This document shows positions 35,822 to 46,712 of a stretch of DNA of 64,000 bases, piece by piece. The notes beneath the pieces were generated by a model. It was given only the letters and a program-made list of their open reading frames with translations. It made no database searches and was not told the DNA's origin. Source of the stretch: Anthoceros angustus. Its lineage: Eukaryota > Streptophyta > Anthocerotopsida > Anthocerotales > Anthocerotaceae. Where the stretch lies: NCBI GenBank assembly GCA_010909165.1, contig MU008186.1:186001-250000 (forward strand), in the 5' to 3' direction. The position numbers were made by a program, and so were the translations under genes. Position 1 is the first letter of the stretch; every line of letters begins with the position of its first letter.

Positions 35822-36795
35822 ATGGCGGCCGTCCTCAGCTTGCAATCGGCTATGGGAGCCCTGTCGATCGGGGGCTTCTCCTCCAGCTCCCTCATGGGAG
35901 TCGGCGCTCCTCAACCGCATTCCCTGTCTCTGGTGTGTGGCATTCTAAGCTCGTGGCAAAGCAAGTGGTCTCTGAATGATCTCCATTACAGCGACCTTGT
36001 CCATGCCGTTCACGGTAGCCGCTGGCATATCTGCATGGAGTCGTTCAGAATCAGCTAACATTGGCCTTTAATGGACAAAATCTGCAGGGGATTCCACCGA
36101 GGAGACCGTCTGTCATTACAATGGAGGTGAGTGAGTGATCAGAGAAGCTGCACAGCGCTGGATGACTAGCGCGCAGCGATTCTGTCAGTGAGCGGGGACT
36201 CAATGCTGCGTTGATTGTGTTGGTCCAGTGTTAAGGATCAGGTGACTGGACAAACAATGCTCTGCTGGTGCAGATTAAGCGCTGGGAAAGGAAGGAGGTG
36301 AAGCCTAACAGTTTGCCCGTTCTGAAGAAGTTACATGTCAAAGTGGGAGACACGGTGAAGATTATTGCCGGGGCAGATAAGGGCAAAATCGGTGAAATCA
36401 GTCGAGTTTTCCGGCATAACAGCAAGGTCCTAGTGAAGGATATCAACCTGAAGACGAAGCACGTGAAGCCAAAGGCTGAGGGGGAAACCGGACAGATTGT
36501 TCAGGTGCGCTGCAGATCAGAGTTTTTCTATCATTGCTCCAACTATCACAACTTCAACCTGCTGGGACAGGCGCGTCAGTTTGCTAATTTGCTTTCAAAC
36601 TCTCTACAGGTAGAAGCCCCAGTTCACAGCTCGAATGTGATGCTGTATTCGAAAACGGCTAAGGTAGCAAGCAGGGTTGGCCACAAATTGCTAGACAACG
36701 GTAAGCGGGTACGCTACCTCCTGAAGACGGGAGAAGTCATCGATAGCCCCGAGGAATGGAAGAAGGTCCACAAGTCACAGAAGAAGGAGAAGTAG
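35822..36795 (+). CDS. RPL24: plastid large-subunit ribosomal protein uL24c precursor
   Basis: Four exons (35822-35932, 36088-36126, 36274-36504, 36610-36795) join in phase 0 on GT-AG borders and encode 188 residues. The first about 45 residues are Ser/Ala-rich with few acidic residues, as in a chloroplast transit peptide (MAAVLSLQSAMGALSIGG). The mature part has the KOW motif, HVKVGDTVKIIAGADKGKIG, followed by RVFRHNSKVLVKDINLKTKH, which is diagnostic for uL24. The last exon has APVHSSNVMLYS, also conserved in bacterial and plastid L24, and ends in a Lys-rich tail. The protein binds 23S rRNA early in assembly of the plastid 50S subunit. Exon 1 matches the transit peptide and little more. No defect was seen. 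Confidence 0.95.
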
Positions 36796-37115
36796 AGCAT
36801 TACTATCCAGCGCTTTTCTTTTCCTGGAAACAACTCTTCCTTTTTCTTGTAAAATATTGTGACCAAGACGACTTTCGATTGGAAGTCTGCCGTTGGATGT
36901 TGAGCACGATCCAGTGCTTACAGAGCATTTAGTCCCTGCTCACTAAACAACAGCATTGATAGGATGAAACAAGGAAATATTGCAATGATCTGTACAACAT
37001 TACTGCAATGGTAAGGGCCCGTCCACCTTGTCTCCCGCTTGATCTGGAGAACCACCGGGCAAGAGACTGCAGGGAGTAGGAACTAGGGCCCCATACAAAA
37101 AGAATGCACGTCTCC
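36796..37115. other. intergenic between convergent uL24c and UBP26-like genes
   Basis: This 320-bp stretch must hold the 3' ends of both genes. A possible plus-strand poly(A) context is aaaatattg near 36850. No further gene is seen. Confidence 0.6.
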
Positions 37116-40100
37116 TCAAGTTTGAACAAAATTTTCCTTCATATTTACCACCCGTGATAGTGGATCGGACCTGTCAGTGTCAGATGTTTTACTGGATTTG
37201 GACGAGGCAGTGCAATCTTCCAAAGAATCATCCATGTCAACGTCAACAGTTGGGCACGCCTGTGCAGAGTGCAAACCGTCTGTTTCCTCCACAATTCGCA
37301 ACTCAACACGAAAGCCATCAAGAGAGTCGGAATTTCTATCCTGTAAACCATGCTTTGTCCCGTCAACATACTCCAAGTTGCTAGCCATTTTAGTAGTATT
37401 AGAAGGCAATTGATGCAACGGCTCAGGCACAGTAGCACTCGCAGCGTCTAGCTTTTCCAAATCAGTTGGGATTGCGTCATACTGACCATGTGTGGCTTCC
37501 ACCAGATTAGATAAGCCCCCCATTAACAGACGTGTTCCCCTAAAGCCTTCCTCGACACCGGTAGGCTGCGAGAACTCCATGTCTGGTAATTCCTCTGCGC
37601 AAGTGTAAATTCATTAGAACCCAGAACGACCACACAACTTTCATGGCTTGTACTCCTTGGAATTAAGACCACTACCTGCAATATCCAGGTTTTCATACTC
37701 GCCAGTGTCCATAACCCACAAATGTGACCCATCTAGTATGTTGACGTCTGCCAGTGTAGCAGATTCTTTTGTCAGCTCCTCTTTCCCAAAATGTAATCGT
37801 TGATTCTTTTTCGCAACCTTCTCACATAAAACAGGGACACAAACTCAGGACACCGTACCCAGCCGACCACCTCCAATCCAAACTGAGCATCACACTTTGC
37901 AGCCTCATTCCTCAGAACCGAAAACCAGATGGCTTACCGAAAGTGCTTCCCAGATTTGGAGCTTCAGTTGGTAGATGGTGGTCTCAGACGAAACAGTTAG
38001 AGAAACTCGCCCGCTGGTGCTTGCAGACCCACGCCTTGGACGCTTAGATGTCCGCCGATCTAATTCGGGCCCAGGACCTGATGCAGCAAGGACTGACGGT
38101 GGAGGTTCTTTCCCTCTCACAAGATCTACAGTTATGGTCCCATGTGAATAATTCAACTTGCTCATAAGCTCTCGGCTCTCAATATCTTCAGCGCACAACC
38201 TACAGACCTGTCAAATAGCCATGACCAGAACTCAGATTGCAACAACCGTAAAATATACCTGAAAAAATGCAGGTAGGAAACAAACCTCTGGATTGGTGAC
38301 CAAGATGGGGACAACTGGAGATTGCCGGTACTCCACATCATCGAGATCCATTTTTGCAGCACAGCTTTCTGGATCACCAATGGGAACCATTGTTTCAGAC
38401 TTGGTAGACTTGCTTCCATTTCGCTCGATGGACCCACTAGCATCTTCCTCCAACGGATTTGTTTCTAAAACAGTTGCCTTGATACCCCTATCAGGATCTA
38501 CAAACCACTCTTGTTGCAGATAATGCCAATCAGCCTCTGTTACAACAGTGAAGCTCTCCTCCTGTAGACAAGCAGGCACAGATTTTTAAGTGCATGGCCC
38601 AACAAAGAACGAGAGTTCCAGAATCAGGAAAGAAAATAACTGGTAACTAATGGAGACCACTCATACATTAGAAGTCCGCTGCACAAGTTCCCCTTTCCGT
38701 GTTCTACATAAGAGGGGTGGCTTGTGAATCAGACGGTCATGCTGCAAGACACACCAGAATAGAAATTAGCAATGAAGTACAAAACCTAATATCGAATGTG
38801 AGGACACTTAACAGCCAAAAAGAACATCACCATAGGGCATATGAGAGACAAAATCATGGCTTCTAGTCCATTCGGCTCATCAACTGTCAACACATTCTTG
38901 CCACTTGCTCCCAGATAGGTCCGCCACTGGAGTATCCAATTCGTTGGCACGAGATAATATGTCACACCAGGCACTAAAACTGGACTCTTTCCCATGTAGA
39001 GTGCATCATGCTTTTGCCTTTGCTCGAGTTTGTTTGCCCTGATAAGTTACAAGCGGACACAACCTTCAGAAGCAGACACAACCCAGCTACAACACCAGCA
39101 AGTACCAGCATAGACATGACCCAACTCTCCAGATGTGGACCCAACACCTGTGCACATACACACCTCAGGCCTTCCTGCTTCGAAGCCACCAGTTTTCTCT
39201 GTACGTCGCAGACAGGACAAGTGTCGGAATCTCTTTCAAATGCCTGATAGCCACAAGGATCTGCTCCTTCAACGAGTGCAGCAGTTTGACGAAAGTATTG
39301 CCAAAGAACCTCTGGCACCACCTGGCGCTTTGCACCTGGTGCATCTTCAGGTAACAGTTGGCCATGTTGACATCTCAGAGCAGCTGTAGGGGTGGCATCT
39401 GCCTCGATTGGGGCATCTGTCGGCTTACGTCGGTGCCACTGCAGAAACCTGCACCAGCACCCAGACTTGGTTATGACTGAAAGGACACAAGTAGAAAAGC
39501 CTTGTGTAGCAAAAACTATGTCACCCACCAAGGTCTTGAGACATAATACTGATCGCCATCACCCATATGGCCCCGACATACAGCATCTGCTAGTTCCCGC
39601 ATTGCAGCTCTTTGATCTCGAAAGCTATCTGCATACGCTGATAGTTTTGCTTCCTCAAATATACACGATGCACAGAAGTCTTTACTTGAAAGTGCAGGAC
39701 CTCCACCATACTGGGTAAAACAGCAAAAGACAACATTGAGAAACTAAACATGACAAGATTCACTGAGTTGAGTGGTCTATTGACAACTGCAAGGTTCAGA
39801 GGACTTTTTTCACATAGCATAAATCGTACGTTCAGTCTGGATCCACACTTCACTCCACCGAAACAAACAGCAGATGCAGCAGGCAAGCACATGAAGATTA
39901 TGCAGAAGTCCCTCTGTTGTTTTAGTCAAAGAAGCAACTCCTTCGAAAAGATCCATGGGCGACATACCCCCTGGTTCTGTTGGCAACTATTCGCAGAGTT
40001 CCTGACTCGATAAATGCATCATCTTCTGGATTGAAATCCAGTAAGGCAGTGAGAACTGAAGGCTTTACAAGGACCACAACTACAGCAGGCAAGAAGAACA

Positions 40101-42677
40101 TGATGTGAATCACACACCTTACTTTCTAAAAGCTTCCACGCCATCACAGAGAGACGCTTCATGAATGGCAGCTTCTTTGGCGGCACCTTCTCATGATGAC
40201 AAAGAAGTTGATGATTATCAATAGGGGATCTGCAACCATTTCCAGCAATTGCTTAAATCCAGAATCCTCACTGTTGTCAGGGTTCAAACGAATCTGACAA
40301 ATGTGTTGCATCTCTCAGCTTGACGCACAGCAACAAATAAAGACAATGCAAGTTGCACACCCTCAGAGTCCTAGATTTACAAGCACTGCACAAGTACAGC
40401 ATTCCCAACTGTCAGGGAGCAAGGTAGTATAGTAAAATCTCAGACAAGGGTCTGATTTCTCTACTTACGGTGGTTGCAAGTTGTCTGCCCAGTTCCGGAG
40501 CCAGTCAGCTGAAATCCAGTAAAACAGCATTTCTTGTTCTCTAACCTGCACCTCAGCAAGTGTGTCCCTCACTTCCCCCTTGCGCTTGGCGATTTCATGC
40601 ATAACATACTCCTTCTTCAGATTGTACTCCTCACAAGCTCTACAGAATTCTTCATTTATTTGATCCACTTCACGTTGTAACTGCTCTGGCAAGGATTCCA
40701 GAACTGCACCATGGCTGTTGCTCGCCTGATCTACACTACTGTACATAAGCATGTATGCATCAGCCGACGTGAGCACATCTTGATCCACTGAGGATGCATT
40801 CCCCTCCCCAGGGCCGTCCAAATTCCTTGATGACCTCTCTCCATCTTTCCCTTCCATGTCTCTTTTCCGAGCCATTCCAGTTGGCACCTCTCCAAGTGGG
40901 TGGTATCCCAGACTTGTGACGTCTTCGTCATCTAGCTGCCACCATTGTCCGGTGCACTCGTCTTTCACATGTGCAACATAGTGGCCACTGTTTGCCATAT
41001 TTCCCCTGTGCACCAGAATTGCAGACAGCGTGTAGAAAGACCGTCTTCTTCCAGCTCCATAGCCACCAAACCCCGAAGCACAGATTCGAGGTGCCATGTC
41101 TAAAGTCCTTGGAAAGCTGAACTTGGAAGTCACCTTCTTCTTTGTTGTCGTCTGCGACACAGTTCAGTTGCGACCCTGTCAGACTCAGGACACCATGATC
41201 TGAAACCCAGCACTGCGCCCACTGCAAGAGGAAGGCTTGATACAAAACCTTAGAGTTGAAAACAAATCTCTTCAGATGGAAATTTAGCACAGGTGGCAGA
41301 GACCGTAGTTGTGTGTAGTGAGTGGCATCAACACGGACTTTGCAAAGCTCACACACGTATTGATTTTCTCCTTGCAGCTTCTCCTCACTGAAATAATCCT
41401 CCATGCTCTCCTCCAAGCTAGAAAATCCCTTTACATTCAACTCCAGCTCATAGAAATCCACCAACTGCTTAGAGGCATCAGAGTCCTGTCGGCACCTTGC
41501 ACACCTGCAAGCACGACAGGCGCAGAGCGCAAGTCAGGGAACAATATTTCTTACCAGCTGAAAGCAATCTGGAGAACATATCAAGCAGCTTATGGAAGCC
41601 AACGGTGGCAGCCCGGCTCTGCTAGCAGCAGCAGCTTACTTGGTGACATATGAGAACGTCCCCCGAAATACATTTTGAACCACGTTCTGTGCATGTCGAC
41701 TTCTGGACTGGCTAAGAACTCTTTCCAGCAGGGAAAGCAGCAACTTCATGAACTCTTGGCCATCCTGTTGGATAGCATTGTCGAGCTCCAAGGTACTAGC
41801 AAATGCAGCAGAGTCCACGGCATTTCTCTTCCCACTGTGAAGCAGTGCAAAAAGCCGGCAAAGCTGATGCAACACAGGTTGCCGTTCAACCAGTTCAGCC
41901 TCAGCTGACAACACGCCATACCGAAATGCCCGGTTCATGTACAGACATTGCAAGACGCTATTCACATAACAGGTCGCTCCCAAATTTGTCAAACCCGAAG
42001 GAGAGTTACCATCCGGCCGCATCCTCTCACCGGGGTCAGGGCCAAGATCTGCCACCATCTCGCTAGCCTTTTGCCAAAGACCTTGCTTGCGCACGCCGCT
42101 GCTAGGGACTAACCCGCAGAAGCAATTTGGCGAGTCTTTCGAATTCGTCCTACAACCACTACAGTAAGGCTTGTCCAGATTGTACAGCTGGCAGATATCA
42201 TCCTGACCAATTTCCTTCGACCGATCGATCTTCCTGTTGCCAAGCACCCCAAAACAAAATCATCACCATCCAGCAGTCACCCGGGTTCTCCGGATTCAGC
42301 AAACAACCAGCTGGACTCTTCAGAAATACAGCATACTAACAGAAAAAAGCCCCTCCCATCCAAACCCACAGCCAAATTCCGGCATTCTAATGCCGAACCC
42401 CCCGCTTCCAAGCCACAGACCGTTCTTACACGCATTCCCACCCTCAATCTCTCCTCTGGTCTCAACAGCCCGGAACCCCATGCAGTCTGAGCCCGACTTA
42501 GGGTTGCCTGAAGGCCGTGACACCACTCCCCCAGTCCCCCGAGCAAGCAGCAGGCAGCACACCCACAGACCTGCAGACTTGCGTACACGGAGATTATCAC
42601 CTGAGGGTCTCCTGCACCGGATCGCACCGTTGTTTCTTCCCATTCTGCCGGGTATTGGGGCCGTCCGAGTACCTCAT
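37116..42677 (-). CDS. UBP26: UBP26/USP48-like ubiquitin carboxyl-terminal hydrolase
   Basis: A multi-exon USP-family cysteine protease. Exons 42677-42601, 42233-41640, 41504-41249 and 41151-40469 join in frame. The start is GCCGCCATGAGG; upstream in-frame sequence has no other ATG. Exon 2 has [23 protein letters not shown] and the Cys box [20 protein letters not shown]. Exon 4 has the His box, [18 protein letters not shown], then WWQLDDEDV. Downstream are DUSP-like modules: [26 protein letters not shown] (40140), [26 protein letters not shown] (39560), [16 protein letters not shown] (39350), [12 protein letters not shown] (38950), and [12 protein letters not shown] (38540). A ubiquitin-like region follows ([25 protein letters not shown], about 38040-37930), then [15 protein letters not shown] (37690). 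UBP26 removes ubiquitin from histone H2B and takes part in silencing. About 150 residues follow EEGFRGTRL. Exons below 40469 were placed by motif only. Confidence 0.93.
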
Positions 42678-43400
42678 GGCGGCCTGCTCATTCACAGGGC
42701 TCCACTTGCTCTCATGTCCAGCAGAACTCGCGTGCTGATGCGAGCAGCAGCAGCTATATCTGCTCCCCTTCACTTCACTCGACGCATCGCTTGCTGGAGC
42801 CTGAATTGAAGGACCATGGCGTCGCGCATGCCAAGTCCTCAGCCTACTACACCTTCAGCTCCTGCATACACTCTAGGCCTCCCGCAAAGACAGCTAGATG
42901 GGTTCTAAAACGATTCACACCTTCCCGTTACAAGAGTTCGTCTATATATAGAATTATAATATCCATCACATTTCTATTCGTCTCTAATACGGTATACCTA
43001 TCTTTTAAATATTATATAATGATCATCGAGCAGACTCTTTTTTCAAATATTCATCATGAAAATTCTTTTGAACTAAGTATTATAAGATAAAATTTTATAT
43101 TAAATAAATTATTTTACCATACACTTATATTATTTTTATTAATATTTAAATATTATGCTGTAATAATTGAGTAGTGTGCTCTACAGTCGCCCATTGCACC
43201 TGTCATGTCGAAACCTGGATATAGAAAGGCCGACCTACTAATGGATTATTAAAAAAATGTCACCACGAGAAAAAGATGAAAAACTATTTGTTTGAAACTT
43301 GCTATGTTGCACAACTTCGTAGGTGACTTTGGACATGAAACATAGCTACACCCTCTTACTTTGCACCCTCCTACTTTGATGTGGGAAGTCTTCCATAACC
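42678..43400. other. upstream of UBP26-like gene, then AT-rich spacer
   Basis: The first about 200 bp are the presumed promoter of the minus-strand deubiquitinase. From about 42940 to 43170 the sequence becomes strongly AT-rich with many ATTAT and TAAAT words, unlike the neighbouring DNA. No gene is seen. Confidence 0.6.
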
Positions 43401-43404
43401 TATC

Positions 43405-43665
43405 CGGATGCAGATGCGGGTGCGGGTGCGGATGCGGGTGCGGGTGCGGATGCGGGTGCGGATGCGGATGCGGGTGCGGATGCGGGTGCGGATGCGGTGC
43501 GGTGCGGCGATGTGTGGTGCGGTGCGTGCGATATGCGGGTGCGTGCGATGTGGAGCGGCGGTGCGGTTTGCGGAGCGGTGCGATATGCGGAGCGGTGCAA
43601 TGTGGTGTGTGGAGCAGTGCGGTGCGGTTTGCGGAGCGGTGCGGTGCAGTGCGGTGTGCGATGGG
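43405..43665. repeat. GC minisatellite of TGCGGR hexamers
   Basis: From about 43409 to 43500 the sequence is an almost pure run of TGCGGG and TGCGGA hexamers. It then decays into gtgcggtgcg and gagcggtgcg words up to about 43660. Long ORFs on both strands here (Arg/Cys-Gly or Pro/Ala runs) are products of the repeat. Confidence 0.95.
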
Positions 43666-43852
43666 GCATGTGCCAGGATTCAGGGTTTGTTTTGTGGTGG
43701 CCTAGGTGGCTCTAGAGCATGGGGCGTTGGGGTTGATATTGCGGTGAGCATGGGGTGGAGGAGGTCGCGGTGAGGACATGATTTAGGGTTTTTGGTACGG
43801 CGGCTGTGGTGGGTGGTGTGGAGGAGGTCGCGGTTATTTTTATTTTTGAGGT

Positions 43853-44428
43853 CATGGCTTCTATTGTCGCTAGGTGTAAAACAGTGAAATATGTAGACAA
43901 CAAGGTATCAATATTGGAGACTAAATTACATGATATTGACGACAAATATGAAGACAGCAGGGTATCTATAATGGAGATTAGAGTAATATTGAGGCGAAGA
44001 ATATTTTCTTCAGGGAAAAATATGAGTCTCTTTTGGCTAAGCACCAATCTTTGGCATGGGACTCGGAAGACGAGGGGGGTGAGGAGGGCTAGGAGGATGA
44101 AGAAGATAAGTTCAATTCCGTAATGGATGATCTTATAGATAAGAGATTTAATAGTCATGATGTTATCATTAGAAAATTGCAACATGATCTTGAATCGGCA
44201 AGCTCATGGGCTAAAGATTTTGAGGCGTCTTTCCAGGTCAAGTTTGATTCATTGCTTTTGCAAGTCAATGCCTTGCAAACTCTTGTTCCTTGTGTAAGTT
44301 GCTTATCGAAGGCAGATCTGGTACCTAGTTTGGAAGCCTACAAGAAGATTATTCTCGAGCTTATTCATGCACAGAGGGAAGAAATGCACAGTTATATGGC
44401 CAAAAAGTTGCAAGATTTGGATGATTAG
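43853..44428 (+). pseudogene. unknown coiled-coil ORF, copy 1
   Basis: The block reads as one protein in two frames. The first part is MASIVARCKTVKYVDNKVS with heptad-like I/L spacing. A shift near 43990 continues as EAKNIFFREKYESLLAKHQ, an acidic stretch, an in-frame TAG at 44090-44092, then MDDLIDKRF and HDLESASSWAKDFEASFQV to a stop at 44428. The pattern of hydrophobic and charged residues suggests coiled coil. I recognise no family. A partial second copy lies at 45343-45580. It may be a gag or ORF1-like protein of an uncharacterised repeat; this is inference only. Confidence 0.35.
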
Positions 44429-45240
44429 GTTGGAAGACTCTCGGAAACGTTGGTGGAGCAAGGGTTATAAAATGAAGTTTTTTCACGGACCATGGTGGAG
44501 AAAGCCATAAATTTGGAAAATCATTTCACTTCAACGGAACAAGTTTACCTACATATTTGGAGAAGCTTACTGGTAAAAACCTCATGGAGATTAATGATCC
44601 CCCTGCTCCTTCTTGTTTTGGTGGCAACACAGTATCGAAAGTTGTTTCTGAAACATGCTATTTAGTGAAGGGGGTGATTATTCAGCATGAGGGTTTTCTA
44701 CTTTTTATCTGCAAAAGGGGGTTTTTGATGGGTGTTGAATCCGATGTTCACCGCTTATGTTCGAAAAGATGATCGAAAGTTGTTTCAAACATGCTATTTA
44801 GTGAAGGGGGTGATTATTCAGCATGAGGGTTTTCTACTTTTTATCTGCAAAAGGGGGTTTTTGATGGGTGTTGAATCCGATGTTCACCGCTTATGTTCGA
44901 AAAGATGGTCAGAAAGAAGGGTGAACAACTATACTAGACAGTGCTTGCCGGTGCGTGACATGTGGAGTGAGGTTTCTAGTTTACACCTATGCCGACTTTA
45001 GAGCCCATTTACAGCCCAAAATTGAGGGCCATGACTGCCGGTGAAGATGAGTACATTTGACGATGCCACCACAAACAATCAGAAAAACATGGTCCAACCA
45101 ATGTCATAAATCTCCTATTTCAAGTTTCCCCAGAGAACCCTTCCAAACATGGTGGTGGTATGGGTCATACCAATCCCATCGACATGGAATTCATGGAATT
45201 CGTGGTTTTGTTTTGTGGTGGTGCTATGGGTCATCTAACA
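44183..45240. repeat. 1.15-kb tandem duplication, copy 1
   Basis: This segment, from acatgatcttgaatcggcaa onward, recurs at 45343-46230 in the same orientation with offset near 1160 bp. It includes the C-terminal half of the coiled-coil ORF and the 138-bp duplication at 44637-44911, which copy 2 lacks. Confidence 0.9.
44637..44911. repeat. 138-bp tandem duplication
   Basis: The unit from gaaagttgttt through atgttcgaaaagatg is present twice, starting at 44637 and 44775. The copies differ by a few nucleotides near their starts and at the final gatgatc versus gatggtc. Confidence 0.95.
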
Positions 45241-45342
45241 AAACATCAATCCCGGAAAGTGGCATGTCATCTCCTATCCCTTGGTAGGTTGGAGGAATCG
45301 ATTTTGAGACAAGAGGGCTTGGATGTGTCACCAACCATCCGA

Positions 45343-46230
45343 CATGATCTTGAATCGGCAAGCTCATGGGCTAAAGATTTTGAGGCGTCTTTCGGTCAAG
45401 TTTGATTCATTGCTTTTTGCAAGTCAATGCCTTGCAAACTCTTGTTCCTTGTGTAAGTTGCTTATCGAAGGATCGGTACCTAGTTTGGAAGCCTACAAGA
45501 AGATTATTCTCGAGCTTATTCATGCACGGAGGGAAGAAATGCAGTTATATGGCCAAAAAGTTGCAAGATTTGGATGATTAGGTTGGAAGACTCTCGGAAG
45601 CGTTGGTGGAGCAAGGGTTATAAAATGAAGTTTTTCACGGACCATGGTGGAGAAAGCCATAAATTTGGAAAATCATTTCACTTCAACGGAACAAGTTTAC
45701 CTACATATTTGGAGAAGCTTCTTGGTAAAACCTCATGGAGATTAATGATCCCCTCCTTCTTGTTTTGGTGGCAACACGATCGAAGTTGTTTAAAACATGC
45801 TATTTAGTGAAGGGGTGATTATTCAAGCATGAGGGTTTTCTACTTTTTATGCAAAGGGGTTTTGATGGGTGTTGAATCCTGTTCACCGCTTATGTTCGAA
45901 AAGATGGTCAGAAAGAAGGGTGAACAACTATACTAGACAGTGCTTGCCGGTGCGTGACATGTGGAGTGAGGTTTCTAGTTTACACCTATGCCGACTTTAG
46001 AGCCCATTTACAGCCCAAAATTGAGGGCCATGACTGCCGGTGAAGATGAGTACATTTGACGATGCCACCACAAACAATCAGAAAAACATGGTCCAACCAA
46101 TGTCATAAATCTCCTATTTCAAGTTTCCCCACAGAGAACCCTTCCAAACATGGTGGTGGTGCTATGGGTCATACCAATCCCATCTGCCAGACATGACATT
46201 CATGGAATTCGTGGTTTTGTTTTGTGGTGG
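45343..46230. repeat. 1.15-kb tandem duplication, copy 2
   Basis: Copy of 44183-45240. Differences seen by eye are mainly short deletions, such as tttccaggtcaag becoming tttcggtcaag near 45390, and shorter T and G runs near 45630 and 45850. The coiled-coil reading is therefore frameshifted in this copy. Confidence 0.9.
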
Positions 46231-46712
46231 CGGCCGGCGCCCTACATCACAATGCCGAGAAAGTGACATGTCATCTCCTATCCCTTGGTGGGTTGTAGGA
46301 ATCGATTTTTGAGACAAGAGGGCTGCTGGATGTGTGTCACCAACCCTCTGACATGATGCTATGTATAGTCATGTGACTAGCAGTGATCAAATACATGAAA
46401 GTGCTGGGTATGGATGCATTATTAGTGACTGGTATTGTGCAAGCCCTAAATGTGCACATGCTCTAAATGTGCAAATAGCGCGGCAAAAGGGTGTCCCCTG
46501 AACTGCGCTAGTGATTTAGTACTAAAACCGTTGAGTGTTTGGAGCAGGGGAGTTTCCAACGGCTAACATCTTGTAGAATATATGTCGTTTCAAACTTTCC
46601 CCATGGACAATGCACTACAATGAACGTATCGAATGTGTCTTGCGGGTTTTCCCTTCTCAAAACATAAAATGTGGCTACGGCCTATGCGCACTTTTAACAT
46701 TCGAAGTGCATT
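46231..46712. other. no gene seen
   Basis: The stretch begins with a GC-rich cggccggcgcc word at 46231-46241 and otherwise has mixed composition. It holds the boundary between the duplicated repeat and the minus-strand transposase-like element. Confidence 0.5.

Noticed and set aside
42237-42809. 190-codon plus-strand ORF
   Set aside because: It is antisense to exon 1, intron 1 and the exon 2 border of the UBP26-like gene, with no motif.
43361-43773. Cys-Gly and Ala-Pro rich ORFs
   Set aside because: They are translations of the TGCGGR minisatellite.
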